Positions 8,446-16,785 of a stretch of DNA of 64,000 bases are shown one piece after another. The translations under genes and the position numbers were made by a program. The stretch comes from Actinomycetota bacterium (GTDB taxonomy: Bacteria; Actinomycetota; Actinomycetes; Streptosporangiales; Streptosporangiaceae): positions 1 to 64,000 of the forward strand of contig DAHVAR010000197.1 of assembly GCA_027314515.1 (NCBI GenBank), written 5' to 3'. Positions within the stretch are counted from its first letter, which is position 1; every line of letters starts with the position of its first letter. The notes under the pieces are model-generated. The model was given only the letters and a program-made list of their open reading frames with translations, was not told the origin of the DNA and made no database searches.

Positions 8446-9660
8446 TCAGGTGAGCGGGCCGCCGGCCAGCCCGCCGGCCAGCTCGGCCACCAGTTCCCGC
8501 GGCAGGCCGTGCGTATCGCGCAGGAACTCGTAGTCGTCTTCGGTCAGCCGCCCGGACGGGTACAGCCTTGTCAGCACCGAACGGCCGCGCCGCAGCAACC
8601 CGGCGAACTTCCGCTCCTCCGACAGCAGCACGCCGCGCACGACCGCCGGATCGGCCGCCAGGCCGAACCGCTCGCCGGTGTCGGCTATCAGGTCTGACGG
8701 CAGGTCGCCCAGGGTCAGGGAGTCCTCGCCGCCGCCCCACAGTGCCGCCCCGTCGCATCCGCTCCATAGTGCGGTCAGGGAACGCCGGACGAGCCGCCGC
8801 AGCACGTACCCCCGCCCGGCGCTGGACGGCAGGACCCCATCTGCGATCACCACGACGGACGACCGCAGATGATCGGTGAGGATCCGCACGGATCGCTCAC
8901 CGGGCTGCCACAAGCCGGGCAGCACCGCAAGCCACGGTGCGAACAAGTCGGTCTCGAACACCGAGCCGGCCCGCTGAGCGACCATGAGCAGTCGTTCCAG
9001 TCCCATGCCGGTGTCGACGACCGGCCGGGGTAGCGGCGACAGGCTGCCGTCCGGCTCCCGCAGGTAGCGCATGGTGACGTGATTCCACAGCTCCACCCAG
9101 CGCGGATCAGTACTTGGCCGGCCGGCTGGCGGCCCGTCCCCGGTCCACGCGAAAATCTCCGAGTCCGGCCCGCACGGCCCGGTCGGCCCGTTGGACCACC
9201 AGTTATCCGTCAGCAACTCGACCGGAAGGCCGAGCTCCTCCCAGGTCTGCACCGCCTCGGTGTCCGGCCCGACCGGGCCGTTGCCGCCGAAGACGGTGGC
9301 ATGCAGCAGCTCCGGGTTCAGTCCGAAGTGGTCGCAGATGAGCTCCATGCCCCACCGCAGGCTCTGCGCACCACCGTAGTCGCCCAGGGACCAGGAGCCC
9401 AGCATCTGAAACACGGTCAGGTGCGATCGATCGCCGACTTCTTCCAGGTCGGTAGTCCGCAAGCAGCGCTGCACGCCGGTCAGCCGCCGTCCGAGCGGAT
9501 GCGGCGCGCCCGCCAGGAACGGCGTCAGCGGGTGCATCCCGGCCGAGGTGAACAGGACCGGATCGCCCGGCTGCGGCAGCAATGTGCTGCCGGCCAGCAG
9601 CCGGTGCCCGCGGCTGACGAAGAAGTCGGTGAATGTCGAGACGGTCTCGGTGGTGTTCAT
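8446..9660 (-). CDS. Stand-alone alanyl-tRNA synthetase catalytic-domain protein
   Basis: The 404-residue protein aligns with only the class II catalytic half of AlaRS. Motifs visible are LPQPGDPVLFTSAGMHPLTP, the motif 2 region GVQRCLRTTDLEEVGDRSH with FQMLGSWSLGDY, GPTGPCGPDSEI, the motif 3 strand DTGMGLERLL, and a final LTEDDYEFLRDTHGLPRELV. It stops there: the tRNA-recognition, editing and C-Ala domains of an approximately 880-residue AlaRS are absent. It is therefore unlikely to be the housekeeping enzyme. It may activate an amino acid for a carrier, a tRNA minihelix or a metabolite. The ATG at 9660 has GAGAGG upstream. Confidence 0.85.
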   Translation of the reverse strand: MNTTETVSTFTDFFVSRGHRLLAGSTLLPQPGDPVLFTSAGMHPLTPFLAGAPHPLGRRLTGVQRCLRTTDLEEVGDRSHLTVFQMLGSWSLGDYGGAQSLRWGMELICDHFGLNPELLHATVFGGNGPVGPDTEAVQTWEELGLPVELLTDNWWSNGPTGPCGPDSEIFAWTGDGPPAGRPSTDPRWVELWNHVTMRYLREPDGSLSPLPRPVVDTGMGLERLLMVAQRAGSVFETDLFAPWLAVLPGLWQPGERSVRILTDHLRSSVVVIADGVLPSSAGRGYVLRRLVRRSLTALWSGCDGAALWGGGEDSLTLGDLPSDLIADTGERFGLAADPAVVRGVLLSEERKFAGLLRRGRSVLTRLYPSGRLTEDDYEFLRDTHGLPRELVAELAGGLAGGPLT

Positions 9661-9979
9661 GGCACGTGCGCCTCTCGGTGTCGGGGCGCCGGGAAGCAGC
9701 TGCCGGCCAGGCCACTGAGCGGGCGGATTGATCACGAGCGCCGGCGAGCCGTTCGCGGTCGCCAGCGGATGGGAAGAATCAGTCAGCGGCAACCGGCGAG
9801 CTGATAGCTCGCGCGGCCGTGCTGGTGCGCACGCCACGGGTGCGCTTGCAGCTGATCTCCACGACAGCAACAGTAGCCGGGACATCGATGCCAAGAACAC
9901 TGCTTTTTCCGGGAACGGGCGCTCTCGGCCAGGCCGGTCGGGCCGGCGGCGCCGACTCACCTGAAGGGATCTGCGCGGA
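9661..9979. other. Divergent promoter region
   Basis: This 319-bp gap separates the heads of the AlaRS-like gene (minus) and the DUF4232 lipoprotein gene (plus). I looked for a T-box (the conserved tRNA-acceptor-binding bulge sequence) on the minus strand and did not find one. Purine-rich ribosome sites lie at each edge; nothing else is recognisable. Confidence 0.5.
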
Positions 9980-10585
9980 ATGAAACCGTTCCTGCCCGTC
10001 ACCCTGGCCGCGATCGGCCTGGAGATCTGCGGGTGCTCGGGCACCAGCCCGGACGCCCGGCCAGCGCGCACTGTCACCATCACCGCTCATCCCGCGACTA
10101 GCCGGCCGGCGGCGGTCACGCCAACTCCGGGGCCGTCCACGTCCGTGGCCGCCGCGGGCTGCCGCACTAAGAACCTGACCGCAACGGCGGTATCGCCGCA
10201 GGGCTCCGCCGGCGGCCTGCAGCTGACGATCGTTTTCCAGAACACCGGCACCGCGCCGTGCACGCTGGCCGGCTACCCCACGATCACTCAGGCCACCGGC
10301 GCTCAGGCCGCAGGGCCGGGGACCAGCGTCGGTCAGCCGGCCGCCGAGAAGCCGGCGGCACCGCGCACGGCAGTGACGCTGCCGCCGAACGGTGTCGCCA
10401 GCGCCCGCCTGCAGATCGCCAACTCAGCGAACTACCCGGCGAGTACCTGCAAGCCGGTCAAAGCCACCTCGCTAGCTGTGGTGCCACCGGGCCAGCAGAC
10501 CGCGCTGCACGTCGAGTTCGGCACGACCGCCTGCACCGGGAGCGCAAAGATCATGACGGTGACGCCCGTGCAGCAGGGCAGCTGA
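9980..10585 (+). CDS. DUF4232 lipoprotein
   Basis: The 201-residue protein begins with a short hydrophobic export signal ending in a lipobox-like GLEICGCSG, so it is probably lipid-anchored outside the membrane. A threonine/proline-rich linker follows, then a DUF4232 beta-sandwich from about residue 60, recognisable by CRTKNLTATAV, VFQNTGTAPCTLAGYPTI and the terminal ACTGSAKIMTVTPV. Four cysteines could form two disulfides. The family is abundant in actinomycetes; its function is unknown. Confidence 0.85.
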   Translation: MKPFLPVTLAAIGLEICGCSGTSPDARPARTVTITAHPATSRPAAVTPTPGPSTSVAAAGCRTKNLTATAVSPQGSAGGLQLTIVFQNTGTAPCTLAGYPTITQATGAQAAGPGTSVGQPAAEKPAAPRTAVTLPPNGVASARLQIANSANYPASTCKPVKATSLAVVPPGQQTALHVEFGTTACTGSAKIMTVTPVQQGS

Positions 10586-10624
10586 TTACAGCAGCGCGAG
10601 CGGCTGATCACAGCAGCGCGAGCA
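10581..10624. repeat. 22-bp imperfect tandem duplication spanning both convergent stop codons
   Basis: Copies at 10581-10602 and 10603-10624 differ at two positions. The first contains the TGA of the DUF4232 gene and the second contains the TGA of the convergent phosphotransferase gene. Confidence 0.75.
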
Positions 10625-11468
10625 GCCGCTCGGCCTGCCGCCGCTGCGTGCCGGGCGGGTTGCGCGAGCTTGCCGCGCCACCCGGGTGCAGATGCAGCAG
10701 CCAGGACAGCGCGGCCAGCCGCCGGCAGTCAGCCAGCCGGGAGCGCTCAGCCACCGTGAGGTCGAAAGCGCGGAGGAACTCCTCGCCGTCCAGGCCGCTG
10801 TCGCTCCAGGCCGACAGATGCTCGGCCAGGCACGCTAGTTCGAAGGCGCGGTCGCTCCGGCCAGAGTCCTCGAAATCGACGATCCGGACCCGCTCACCGT
10901 CCCAGAGAAAGTTGGCGAGGTTAGCGTCGCCGTGCCCGAACACAGCTGTCAGCCATGGCCCGCCAGCCGTGGCTCGGCCGGGTCCCGGCTGGCTGTCCTG
11001 ACCGCCGCCGAGGCTGCCGCTATCGCCGACCGCCCAGGATAGCCAGCTCAGCCCGGCCGCCTGAGCCTTCTTGACGACCGGGTCGTGGCCGGGATCGTGA
11101 TCCCGGGCGGCCAGCTGCCTGACGATACTGACAAGCTGGCCCTCGTTTCCTGCCTCGCCCGGCAGCGGGGCGACGCGGCTTACCGGCACGGACTGCCATA
11201 GCTGCCCGACCGCGCGCACGAGCGCCGACAGCTGCTCAGCGGTCAGCGGCTGGCCGCCGAGCGGCTCGCCCGGCAGCAACGACATCTCGATCACCGGAAG
11301 GTCAGCCGACAGGTCGGCGGCGATGGGCTCCGGCGCAAGGCCGGGCGCGTGCTCGGCCAGCAGCGTCAGTGCCCGCCACTCGCGATCCGGCTCGTTACGG
11401 CCGGCGTGGACGAAGCGCTTGACCACTACCTGGCGTGCCGCATCCACGGTGACCTGGTGGCTGAGCAC
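10608..11468 (-). CDS. APH-family phosphotransferase
   Basis: The 286-residue protein shows the aminoglycoside/choline kinase-like core: VVVKRFVHAGRNEPDREWRA for the ATP lysine and helix C, the catalytic loop FGHGDANLANFLW and the metal-binding IVDFEDSG. The substrate is unknown; such proteins phosphorylate antibiotics, sugars or metabolites. A glycine/serine-rich insert (about residues 150-170) precedes the catalytic loop. The GTG start at 11468 lies 6 bases after the stop of the FabV-like gene, so the two genes are probably one operon. Confidence 0.85.
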   Translation of the reverse strand: MLSHQVTVDAARQVVVKRFVHAGRNEPDREWRALTLLAEHAPGLAPEPIAADLSADLPVIEMSLLPGEPLGGQPLTAEQLSALVRAVGQLWQSVPVSRVAPLPGEAGNEGQLVSIVRQLAARDHDPGHDPVVKKAQAAGLSWLSWAVGDSGSLGGGQDSQPGPGRATAGGPWLTAVFGHGDANLANFLWDGERVRIVDFEDSGRSDRAFELACLAEHLSAWSDSGLDGEEFLRAFDLTVAERSRLADCRRLAALSWLLHLHPGGAASSRNPPGTQRRQAERLLALL

Positions 11469-11474
11469 CGAACG

Positions 11475-12713
11475 TCAGCCAGCCAGGTCCGACTGTGCCG
11501 CCGGTGAGCTCCGCGCTGGCGTCGCGGGCCACGGCAGGTCAACCTCGACCGGCTGGCTGTAGTCGATCCCGCTGACTCCGAAGCCGTACAGCCGCCACAT
11601 CTGCGTCTTGAACCAGTCGGTGTCGGCTAGCCCGCCGAGCAATTCCTCATCGGTTGCGGCCCACCGCTCCTCCAGTGCCGCCTGGATGTGCGGTGCCATT
11701 TCCCAGTCGTCCAGCCGGAGCCGGCCGCCGCTGTCGACGTCCGCGCCGCCCTTGCCGGTCAGGTGATCCCAGAGGCGGACCGATTGCCGCATCGGCGACT
11801 CAGCGGCATCGCCCGCCACCGCCCGCAGCAGGCTCAGGTAGAGCGAGATGCCAGGGATTGCCAGCGAGGACATCGTCACGGCTGCGCAATTGACCGAGGT
11901 CAGCGCTCTGCCGCCGGAGCGCGACAGCACCCCGGCGGTGAGCAGGCCAGCGGTGGCTTCGAGGTGATCCTTTGCCCGGCCGATGGTTCCCTCGCGGTAG
12001 ATCGGCGCGGTCAGCTTGGAGCCGACATAGGTCAGCGCGGCCGTCCTGAAGCCAGGGGCCAGCAGATCACGCGCCGCTAGGTCGGTCACCCAGTCCGCCC
12101 AGTCCTGCCCGCCCATGACCTTGATCGTGCCGTCGATCTCCGCGTCGGCCGCCGGCTCGAGGGTCGCCTCGCGCAGCACGACGTCGCGGTCGACCACGAC
12201 GTTCCTGGCGCTGTATGCGGCTCCGATCGGCTTTACCGCAGCGTGGTAGACCGTGCCGGTAAGGGGGTCAGTTCGCCGGGGTGCCGCGACACTGTAGATC
12301 AGCACGTCGATCGGGCCGAGCGCGGCCGCCGCGCGGTCCAGAACGGCGGCCCGGAGCGCCGGGTCGAAGCAATCCCCGTTCACCGGCTCGAACGACAGCC
12401 CTGCCGCTGCCGCCTGCCGGGCCAGCGCAACGGTCCGGTACCAGCCGGCCGACGCCGAGCGGCGCGCGGTCGCCGGCCGCTCAAAGCAGACGCCGATCGT
12501 CGCGGCGGCGTGACCGAACAGCCCGGCCGCGGCTGCCGCCAGCCCGTAGCCGCCGCTGCAGCCGATCACTAGCACCGCCGGGCCGCGCCGGGAGGCGGGC
12601 ACGGGCGCGGTTACCTCCCCGACCATCTCCTCGACGATCCGTGCGCAGCCCGCAGGATGCGAGTCAAGCAAGAGGAAGCCCTTGCCCTCGGGGCGAAGCA
12701 CGCGCGTGACCAT
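11475..12713 (-). CDS. fabV: FabV/TER-type trans-2-enoyl reductase
   Basis: The protein (about 412 residues from ATG 12713; an ATG at 12725 is also possible) follows the FabV pattern: KGFLLLDSHPAGC at the N-terminus, Rossmann loop VLVIGCSGGYGLAAAAA, VLIYSVAAPRRTDP, and the active-site YREGTIGRAK, which keeps the Y-x8-K pair. FabV reduces enoyl-ACP or enoyl-CoA with NADH and is intrinsically triclosan-resistant in other bacteria. Here it is paired with a phosphotransferase gene rather than with other fatty-acid genes, so its role as a main fatty-acid enzyme is unclear. Confidence 0.85.
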   Translation of the reverse strand: MVTRVLRPEGKGFLLLDSHPAGCARIVEEMVGEVTAPVPASRRGPAVLVIGCSGGYGLAAAAAGLFGHAAATIGVCFERPATARRSASAGWYRTVALARQAAAAGLSFEPVNGDCFDPALRAAVLDRAAAALGPIDVLIYSVAAPRRTDPLTGTVYHAAVKPIGAAYSARNVVVDRDVVLREATLEPAADAEIDGTIKVMGGQDWADWVTDLAARDLLAPGFRTAALTYVGSKLTAPIYREGTIGRAKDHLEATAGLLTAGVLSRSGGRALTSVNCAAVTMSSLAIPGISLYLSLLRAVAGDAAESPMRQSVRLWDHLTGKGGADVDSGGRLRLDDWEMAPHIQAALEERWAATDEELLGGLADTDWFKTQMWRLYGFGVSGIDYSQPVEVDLPWPATPARSSPAAQSDLAG

Positions 12714-12956
12714 GCAGCCATCCATTCCTCGGCGCGGCCAGCCACGCCGGCCGAGGGTGGCCGACACGGCGGACCGCGCCGGGCGCCAGTCAGGCGCGCG
12801 ACCGCAACCGACGCCCGATATTGGCGGCAGCCTAGCGGCGCATAATCCTGGCTCGCGGGTTGACGTGCCGGTCAGCAGCCGGAATTTGCGGCCTGACCCG
12901 CGGGCTCGGCACCGCGCAAAGTGAGCCTCACGGTGCTCACCGGGGCCAGGCCAGCG

Positions 12957-13026
12957 ACTCCCTGTCGATTTCCTGGGCTGCGCCGCCCGCTATGCGTGGT
13001 TTGCACCCTGCAAACCGGCAGGGAGT
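12957..13026. repeat. 70-bp palindromic element, copy A
   Basis: The outer arms 12957-12971 and 13012-13026 form a 15-bp stem (13 Watson-Crick pairs, one T-G, one A-C). An inner GGTTTGC (12998-13004) faces GCAAACC (13010-13016), which competes with the outer stem for the same 3' bases. Ungapped comparison with the element at 53277-53346 gives 54 of 70 identical bases, with paired changes in the stem. It lies 29 bp after the flotillin stop codon. A further hairpin GTGAGC/GCTCAC is at 12921-12940. Confidence 0.75.
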
Positions 13027-13054
13027 GGGGTAAGCGTGCGCGGCTGGGGCCCGG

Positions 13055-14206
13055 TCAGCTACCGGTCTGCGATCCGTCGTTCTGATCCGGGTCGAACCTG
13101 CTGACCTCGTCGCCGGCCGGGCTGGACAAGCCCTTCTTGACCGAATCCAGGATAGTCAGGCCCTGACTCACCAGGCCCGCCGCTATCTCGCTGAGCCCGT
13201 CGGCGCCGTTAAGCACGCTGACGTTCGCGCCGGCTAGCCCGGCGGCGGCTTCCTTGACGATCATCGGCAGCTGATCGATCAGCATCCGGTCCAGCGCGAC
13301 GCGATTGTTTGACGCCGCCGCCGCCGCCTGCAGCCGGATCCTGGCAGCGTCGGCCTCGGCCAGCACCTTGACCTTCTCCGCCTCGGCCTCGGCGGGCTTG
13401 ATCACCTCGGCAACCAGCTGGCGCTGGCGAAGCTCAGCCTGGCGGTGAGCCAGCTCGGTCTGCGCCTGCAGCACGCTCATCTGGGCCTGGGCCTGCGCCA
13501 GCGGGCCAGCCTGCGCAGCCTCGGCCTGTGCCTTGTCCACTTCGGCCTTGTACTGCGCCTGCACGACCATGGTCTGCCGCTGATACTCGGCCTGCTTGCG
13601 CTGCGACTCCTGCTGCGCCTCGGCAGCCGCCTGATTGGCCTGCGCCTGGGCGATCTGGGCCTGGCGCTGGATGGCGGCGTTGTGCGGGGCTGCCATCGCG
13701 TCGATATAGCCGCTGTTCATGTCATCGATGGACTGGATCTGGAGCGAGTCGACAGTGAGGCCGATCTTGGCCATCTCCGCCTTCGAGCCGTCGAGTACCT
13801 CGGTGGCCAGTTTCTGCCGCTCGGTGACAATCTCCTCGACGGTCATCGAGCCGATGATCGATCGCAGGTGACCGGCAAAGATCCGGCCGGTCAGGGTCGA
13901 CATCTGGTCCTGATCGGACAGGAACCGCTGCCCAGCATTGATGATGCTCTCGTCGTCGTTGCCTACCTTGAACGCGATCACGGCCCGGACGTTGAGCGAG
14001 ATGCCTTGCTTAGTGACGCAGGTCTCGGAGACCTCGGACTCGCACATGGACAGGGTCAGGTAGCGCGCCTTCCGGAACAACGGCGTCACGAATGTTCCGT
14101 GCCCGACCACGACTTTGAACGGCGCACCGCCCCTTCGAGAGCGGCCGCCCGAGATCAGCATCGCCTCGTCCGGCGCAGGCACCCGGTAACCGAACATCTC
14201 TCTCAT
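13055..14206 (-). CDS. Flotillin-like SPFH-domain protein
   Basis: The 383-residue protein has an SPFH domain in its first 170 residues (GHGTFVTPLFRKARYLTLSM, GRIFAGHLRSIIGSMTVEEI) and then a long alanine/glutamine-rich coiled coil with many QAQ and EAE repeats, ending in a globular tail (AAGLAGANVSVLNGADGLSE). There is no obvious N-terminal membrane helix, as in some flotillins that associate peripherally. Flotillins scaffold membrane microdomains. The small NfeD-like gene 62 bp upstream is its usual partner type. The start is ATG 14206, though an ATG three codons later is also possible. Confidence 0.88.
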   Translation of the reverse strand: MREMFGYRVPAPDEAMLISGGRSRRGGAPFKVVVGHGTFVTPLFRKARYLTLSMCESEVSETCVTKQGISLNVRAVIAFKVGNDDESIINAGQRFLSDQDQMSTLTGRIFAGHLRSIIGSMTVEEIVTERQKLATEVLDGSKAEMAKIGLTVDSLQIQSIDDMNSGYIDAMAAPHNAAIQRQAQIAQAQANQAAAEAQQESQRKQAEYQRQTMVVQAQYKAEVDKAQAEAAQAGPLAQAQAQMSVLQAQTELAHRQAELRQRQLVAEVIKPAEAEAEKVKVLAEADAARIRLQAAAAASNNRVALDRMLIDQLPMIVKEAAAGLAGANVSVLNGADGLSEIAAGLVSQGLTILDSVKKGLSSPAGDEVSRFDPDQNDGSQTGS

Positions 14207-14268
14207 CTCCAGTTTTAACCCCGTGTCCGGCAGCTCTGCCGGCTTATTCCAGTATGTCCCCGGCCCAA

Positions 14269-14517
14269 CTAGGGGGCACTGTCTTCACTGCCGAATTTCT
14301 CCAGCGGGTCGGTCCACGGGCTGACATCGACTGTGCGATGGCCCCGGGACTCGATGACCAGCACCGTGGCACCCCTCGGCAGCGGCTCCGGTGACCAGGC
14401 GATCAGCGCTTCTGAGCCGCCCCGGACGCTGACCAGTACCTCGCCTGGCCCCGCTTGGCCGCGGGTGGCGATGGTGAGTTTCCCGATGCACCCGATGAGC
14501 ACCTCGTCATGTGCCAT
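14269..14517 (-). CDS. Small soluble NfeD-like (OB-fold) protein
   Basis: The 82-residue protein resembles the C-terminal OB-fold of NfeD: VLIGCIGKLTIATRGQAGPG, VLVSVRGGSEALIAWSPEPL and VLVIESRGHRTVDVSPW. It lacks the membrane helices of full NfeD proteins. Position directly upstream of the flotillin gene on the same strand supports the pairing; NfeD and flotillin proteins are known to work together. I am fairly but not fully sure of the family assignment. Confidence 0.7.
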   Translation of the reverse strand: MAHDEVLIGCIGKLTIATRGQAGPGEVLVSVRGGSEALIAWSPEPLPRGATVLVIESRGHRTVDVSPWTDPLEKFGSEDSAP

Positions 14518-14853
14518 TCAGACCTGCCTGCCGGGCCCGTCTATCTCGCGGTCTCGCGCGTTGGCACTCATTATCCTCGCGAGCGTGGCCGGCGCAGGCG
14601 TGCCGCGTTCCCGGAAGTACTCTGCCTGCAACGGGAACCGCGGGAATAGCGCTGCCCGGGGACGGGTTGTAGCTGTTGCCGATGCGTTGTGTCCCCCGGG
14701 CCGCAAAAACCGCCGTCGCGGAATACCGTCAGGCTGGAGCCGTGACGCGCTACTCGCCGAGAGGCGACCTCGCACCGGCAGGCACGCCCTCGCGAGCATT
14801 TGCTCCGGGGGCGTTGTCAGTTCCCGGCACGGCAGTTCCCGGCACGGCAGTTC
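14518..14853. other. Gap with a 15-bp triplicate repeat
   Basis: No convincing gene. At about 14819-14863 a 15-bp unit CAGTTCCCGGCACGG is repeated twice exactly and once degenerately, overlapping the end of the metal-receptor gene. An open frame on the minus strand (14518-14799) has no recognisable similarity. Confidence 0.5.
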
Positions 14854-15732
14854 TCAGCACAGCGATCCGGACCGGACCCTGGCCGCGGCGAGCTGGCGTC
14901 GCAGCACGGCCGGGGCCTCGGTGAGCGAAGGCCCGTACCAGGTCAGGTGCCGGCCGCTGACCAGCGCGGTACGGCTGCCGGGGAAGGCCTCGGGGCCGTC
15001 CGACGCGGAGAACCGGTACGGCTCGTCCGGCAGCACCACCAGGTCGGCCCCGGCACCGCGGAGCTCCGCGATGCCGATCCTCGGATACCGGTCCCGGTGA
15101 CCGGCGTACACATTGGTGATGCCGAGCCTGGCCAGCAGATCACCGGCGAAGGTGTCCCGGCCGAGCACCATCCACGGCCGTCGCCAGATCGGCACTACCG
15201 CGGCCACGCGTCCGGCTGCTCCCGCGCCCTCGAGCCCGTGCCTTCCGGCGGCGGACGGATCCCGCCATGCCTGCCCGGCGGCATCGAGCCAGGCCGGCTC
15301 GGGCTGGCGGCAGGCCAGCGTGATCATCCGGCGCAGCGATGCGAGGGCCTCCGGCAGGTCGCGGATCCTGGTGACCCAGACGGACTGGCCGGCCGAGCGA
15401 AGCGCGTCGAGGTCTGGCAGCCTGTTCTCCTCCTCGTTGGCCAGCACGACGTCGGGCCGGAGCGCCACGATCGCGGCGATGTCCGGGTTCTTGGTGCCGC
15501 CGATCCTTGTCACGGTCAGGTCGGCCGGATGCGCGCACCAGTTGGTGGCGCCGACGAGCAGGCCCGGCGCGCAGGCCGCCACCGTCTCGGTCAGCGACGG
15601 AACGAGCGACACCACCCGCCTGATCAACGGCCCTATCGGCACCGGCAGTCCCAGATCATCGGGCACGTAAACCAGCGCACCTGCCGGCTCGCCCATACCG
15701 CCCCCAGCCGCACGGTCCCCGTCGATCGCCAT
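14854..15732 (-). CDS. TroA-like helical-backbone metal receptor (no signal peptide)
   Basis: From ATG 15732, which has a GGGGGG ribosome site, the protein has 292 residues. It resembles BtuF/TroA-type receptors: RRVVSLVPSLTETVAACAPG, GATNWCAHPADL, RIGGTKNPDIAAIVALRPD and VLANEEENRLPDL. Unlike transport receptors it has no signal peptide or lipobox, so it is probably cytoplasmic, as in a known actinobacterial subgroup. It is divergent from the siderophore-interacting protein gene, which hints at a role in metal or siderophore handling. Confidence 0.82.
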   Translation of the reverse strand: MAIDGDRAAGGGMGEPAGALVYVPDDLGLPVPIGPLIRRVVSLVPSLTETVAACAPGLLVGATNWCAHPADLTVTRIGGTKNPDIAAIVALRPDVVLANEEENRLPDLDALRSAGQSVWVTRIRDLPEALASLRRMITLACRQPEPAWLDAAGQAWRDPSAAGRHGLEGAGAAGRVAAVVPIWRRPWMVLGRDTFAGDLLARLGITNVYAGHRDRYPRIGIAELRGAGADLVVLPDEPYRFSASDGPEAFPGSRTALVSGRHLTWYGPSLTEAPAVLRRQLAAARVRSGSLC

Positions 15733-15860
15733 CGATCGCCCCCCATTGTGGCGGCAACCGCCGGACTGCACCAGCCTCCGGCGAGGTCAGCTTGCTCGCA
15801 TACGCTAAGTCTCCGGCTCCCAAGGAAGAATGCTGACCGCCAAGGAAGGTCCCCGATTCG

Positions 15861-16661
15861 ATGACTGACGCCGTGCCCCAGACCGTCGTAGCCAGCCTCG
15901 ATGACCCGTTCGCCCAGCTGACCGGCCCGCTCGCGGAAACCAGGAACCTGCACTTTGAGGTGGCATCCTCGACCAGGCTCACGCCGCACATGCAGCGGCT
16001 GGAACTGACCGCCGCGGAACTCGGCGGATTCAGGTACGCCCCCGGCCAGGACGTCATGCTGCTGGTGGCCGTTGACGGCCGCAAGCCGCTACGGCGCCGT
16101 TACACGGTCCGCTTCCACGACCCGGCCCGCCGGCTGCTGACCATCGACGTGGTCTTGCACGGAGACGGCCCCGGCGAGCGCTGGGTGCGGTCAGCCAGGC
16201 CCGGCGATCGTATCGAGGGCATCGGGCCGCGCGGCAAGATCTCCACGAACCCGGAGGCCGACTGGCATCTGTTCATGGGGGACGAGGCCGCGCTGCCGGC
16301 CATCCTGGCGATGGCCGAGTCGCTTCCCGGTGCCAGCGAGGCGACCCTGGTGGTCGAGGTACCGGAGGCTGCCGACGAACAGGAGTTCTCGCCGGTAGCC
16401 CGGACCAGGGTCAGCTGGCTGCACCGGCTAGGCCGCCCGGCCGGCGATCCGGCTACCTCGCTGCTGGTTGCCGAGGCCGCCGACGTCGAGCTTCTGCCTG
16501 GCCGCGGGCACGCGTATCTGCTCGGCGAGGCGACGGTGGTGCTCGCGCTTCGCGAGCGCCTGGCGGCTCGCGGGCTGCCGCAGGACCAGATGTCGCCCAA
16601 GGCCTACTGGGGCCGGGGGCGCGCCAACGCGGGGCACGGCGAGCCAGCCAAAGACGCCTGA
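15861..16661 (+). CDS. Siderophore-interacting protein (FAD-dependent ferric-siderophore reductase)
   Basis: The 266-residue protein belongs to the ViuB/SIP family. The FAD site RRRYTVRFHD, the central GDEAALPAILAMAE and the C-terminal NAD(P)H-site signature KAYWGRGRANAGHGEP are clear. These enzymes reduce ferric siderophores in the cytoplasm to release iron. Together with the iron-box-controlled permease at 1.6-2.5 kb it suggests iron supply as one function of this region, although no iron box is visible upstream of this gene. Confidence 0.92.
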   Translation: MTDAVPQTVVASLDDPFAQLTGPLAETRNLHFEVASSTRLTPHMQRLELTAAELGGFRYAPGQDVMLLVAVDGRKPLRRRYTVRFHDPARRLLTIDVVLHGDGPGERWVRSARPGDRIEGIGPRGKISTNPEADWHLFMGDEAALPAILAMAESLPGASEATLVVEVPEAADEQEFSPVARTRVSWLHRLGRPAGDPATSLLVAEAADVELLPGRGHAYLLGEATVVLALRERLAARGLPQDQMSPKAYWGRGRANAGHGEPAKDA

Positions 16662-16708
16662 CCGCCATTATCTGGCCAGCTAACGGCCGTTCTTTCGCAA
16701 TAGGCACG

Positions 16709-16744
16709 AAGCTGCTCCATAATGAGAAGCTGCTCCATAATGAG
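16709..16744. repeat. 18-bp perfect tandem duplication carrying a -10-like hexamer
   Basis: AAGCTGCTCCATAATGAG occurs at 16709-16726 and again at 16727-16744. Each copy contains CATAAT, close to the sigma-70-type -10 consensus, 50-70 bases upstream of the SpoIIE phosphatase gene. The gene may therefore have two alternative transcription starts. Confidence 0.8.
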
Positions 16745-16785
16745 GGCACCAGCCGTGGTCTGCTCTGCCGGAAAGGAGCGCTTCG

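Noticed and set aside
9661-9979. T-box or other tRNA-sensing leader before the AlaRS-like gene
   Set aside because: No T-box consensus or specifier-loop arrangement could be found on the minus strand.
15772-15860. Second iron box before the siderophore-interacting protein gene
   Set aside because: No sequence close to the 19-bp IdeR/DtxR consensus is visible in this gap.
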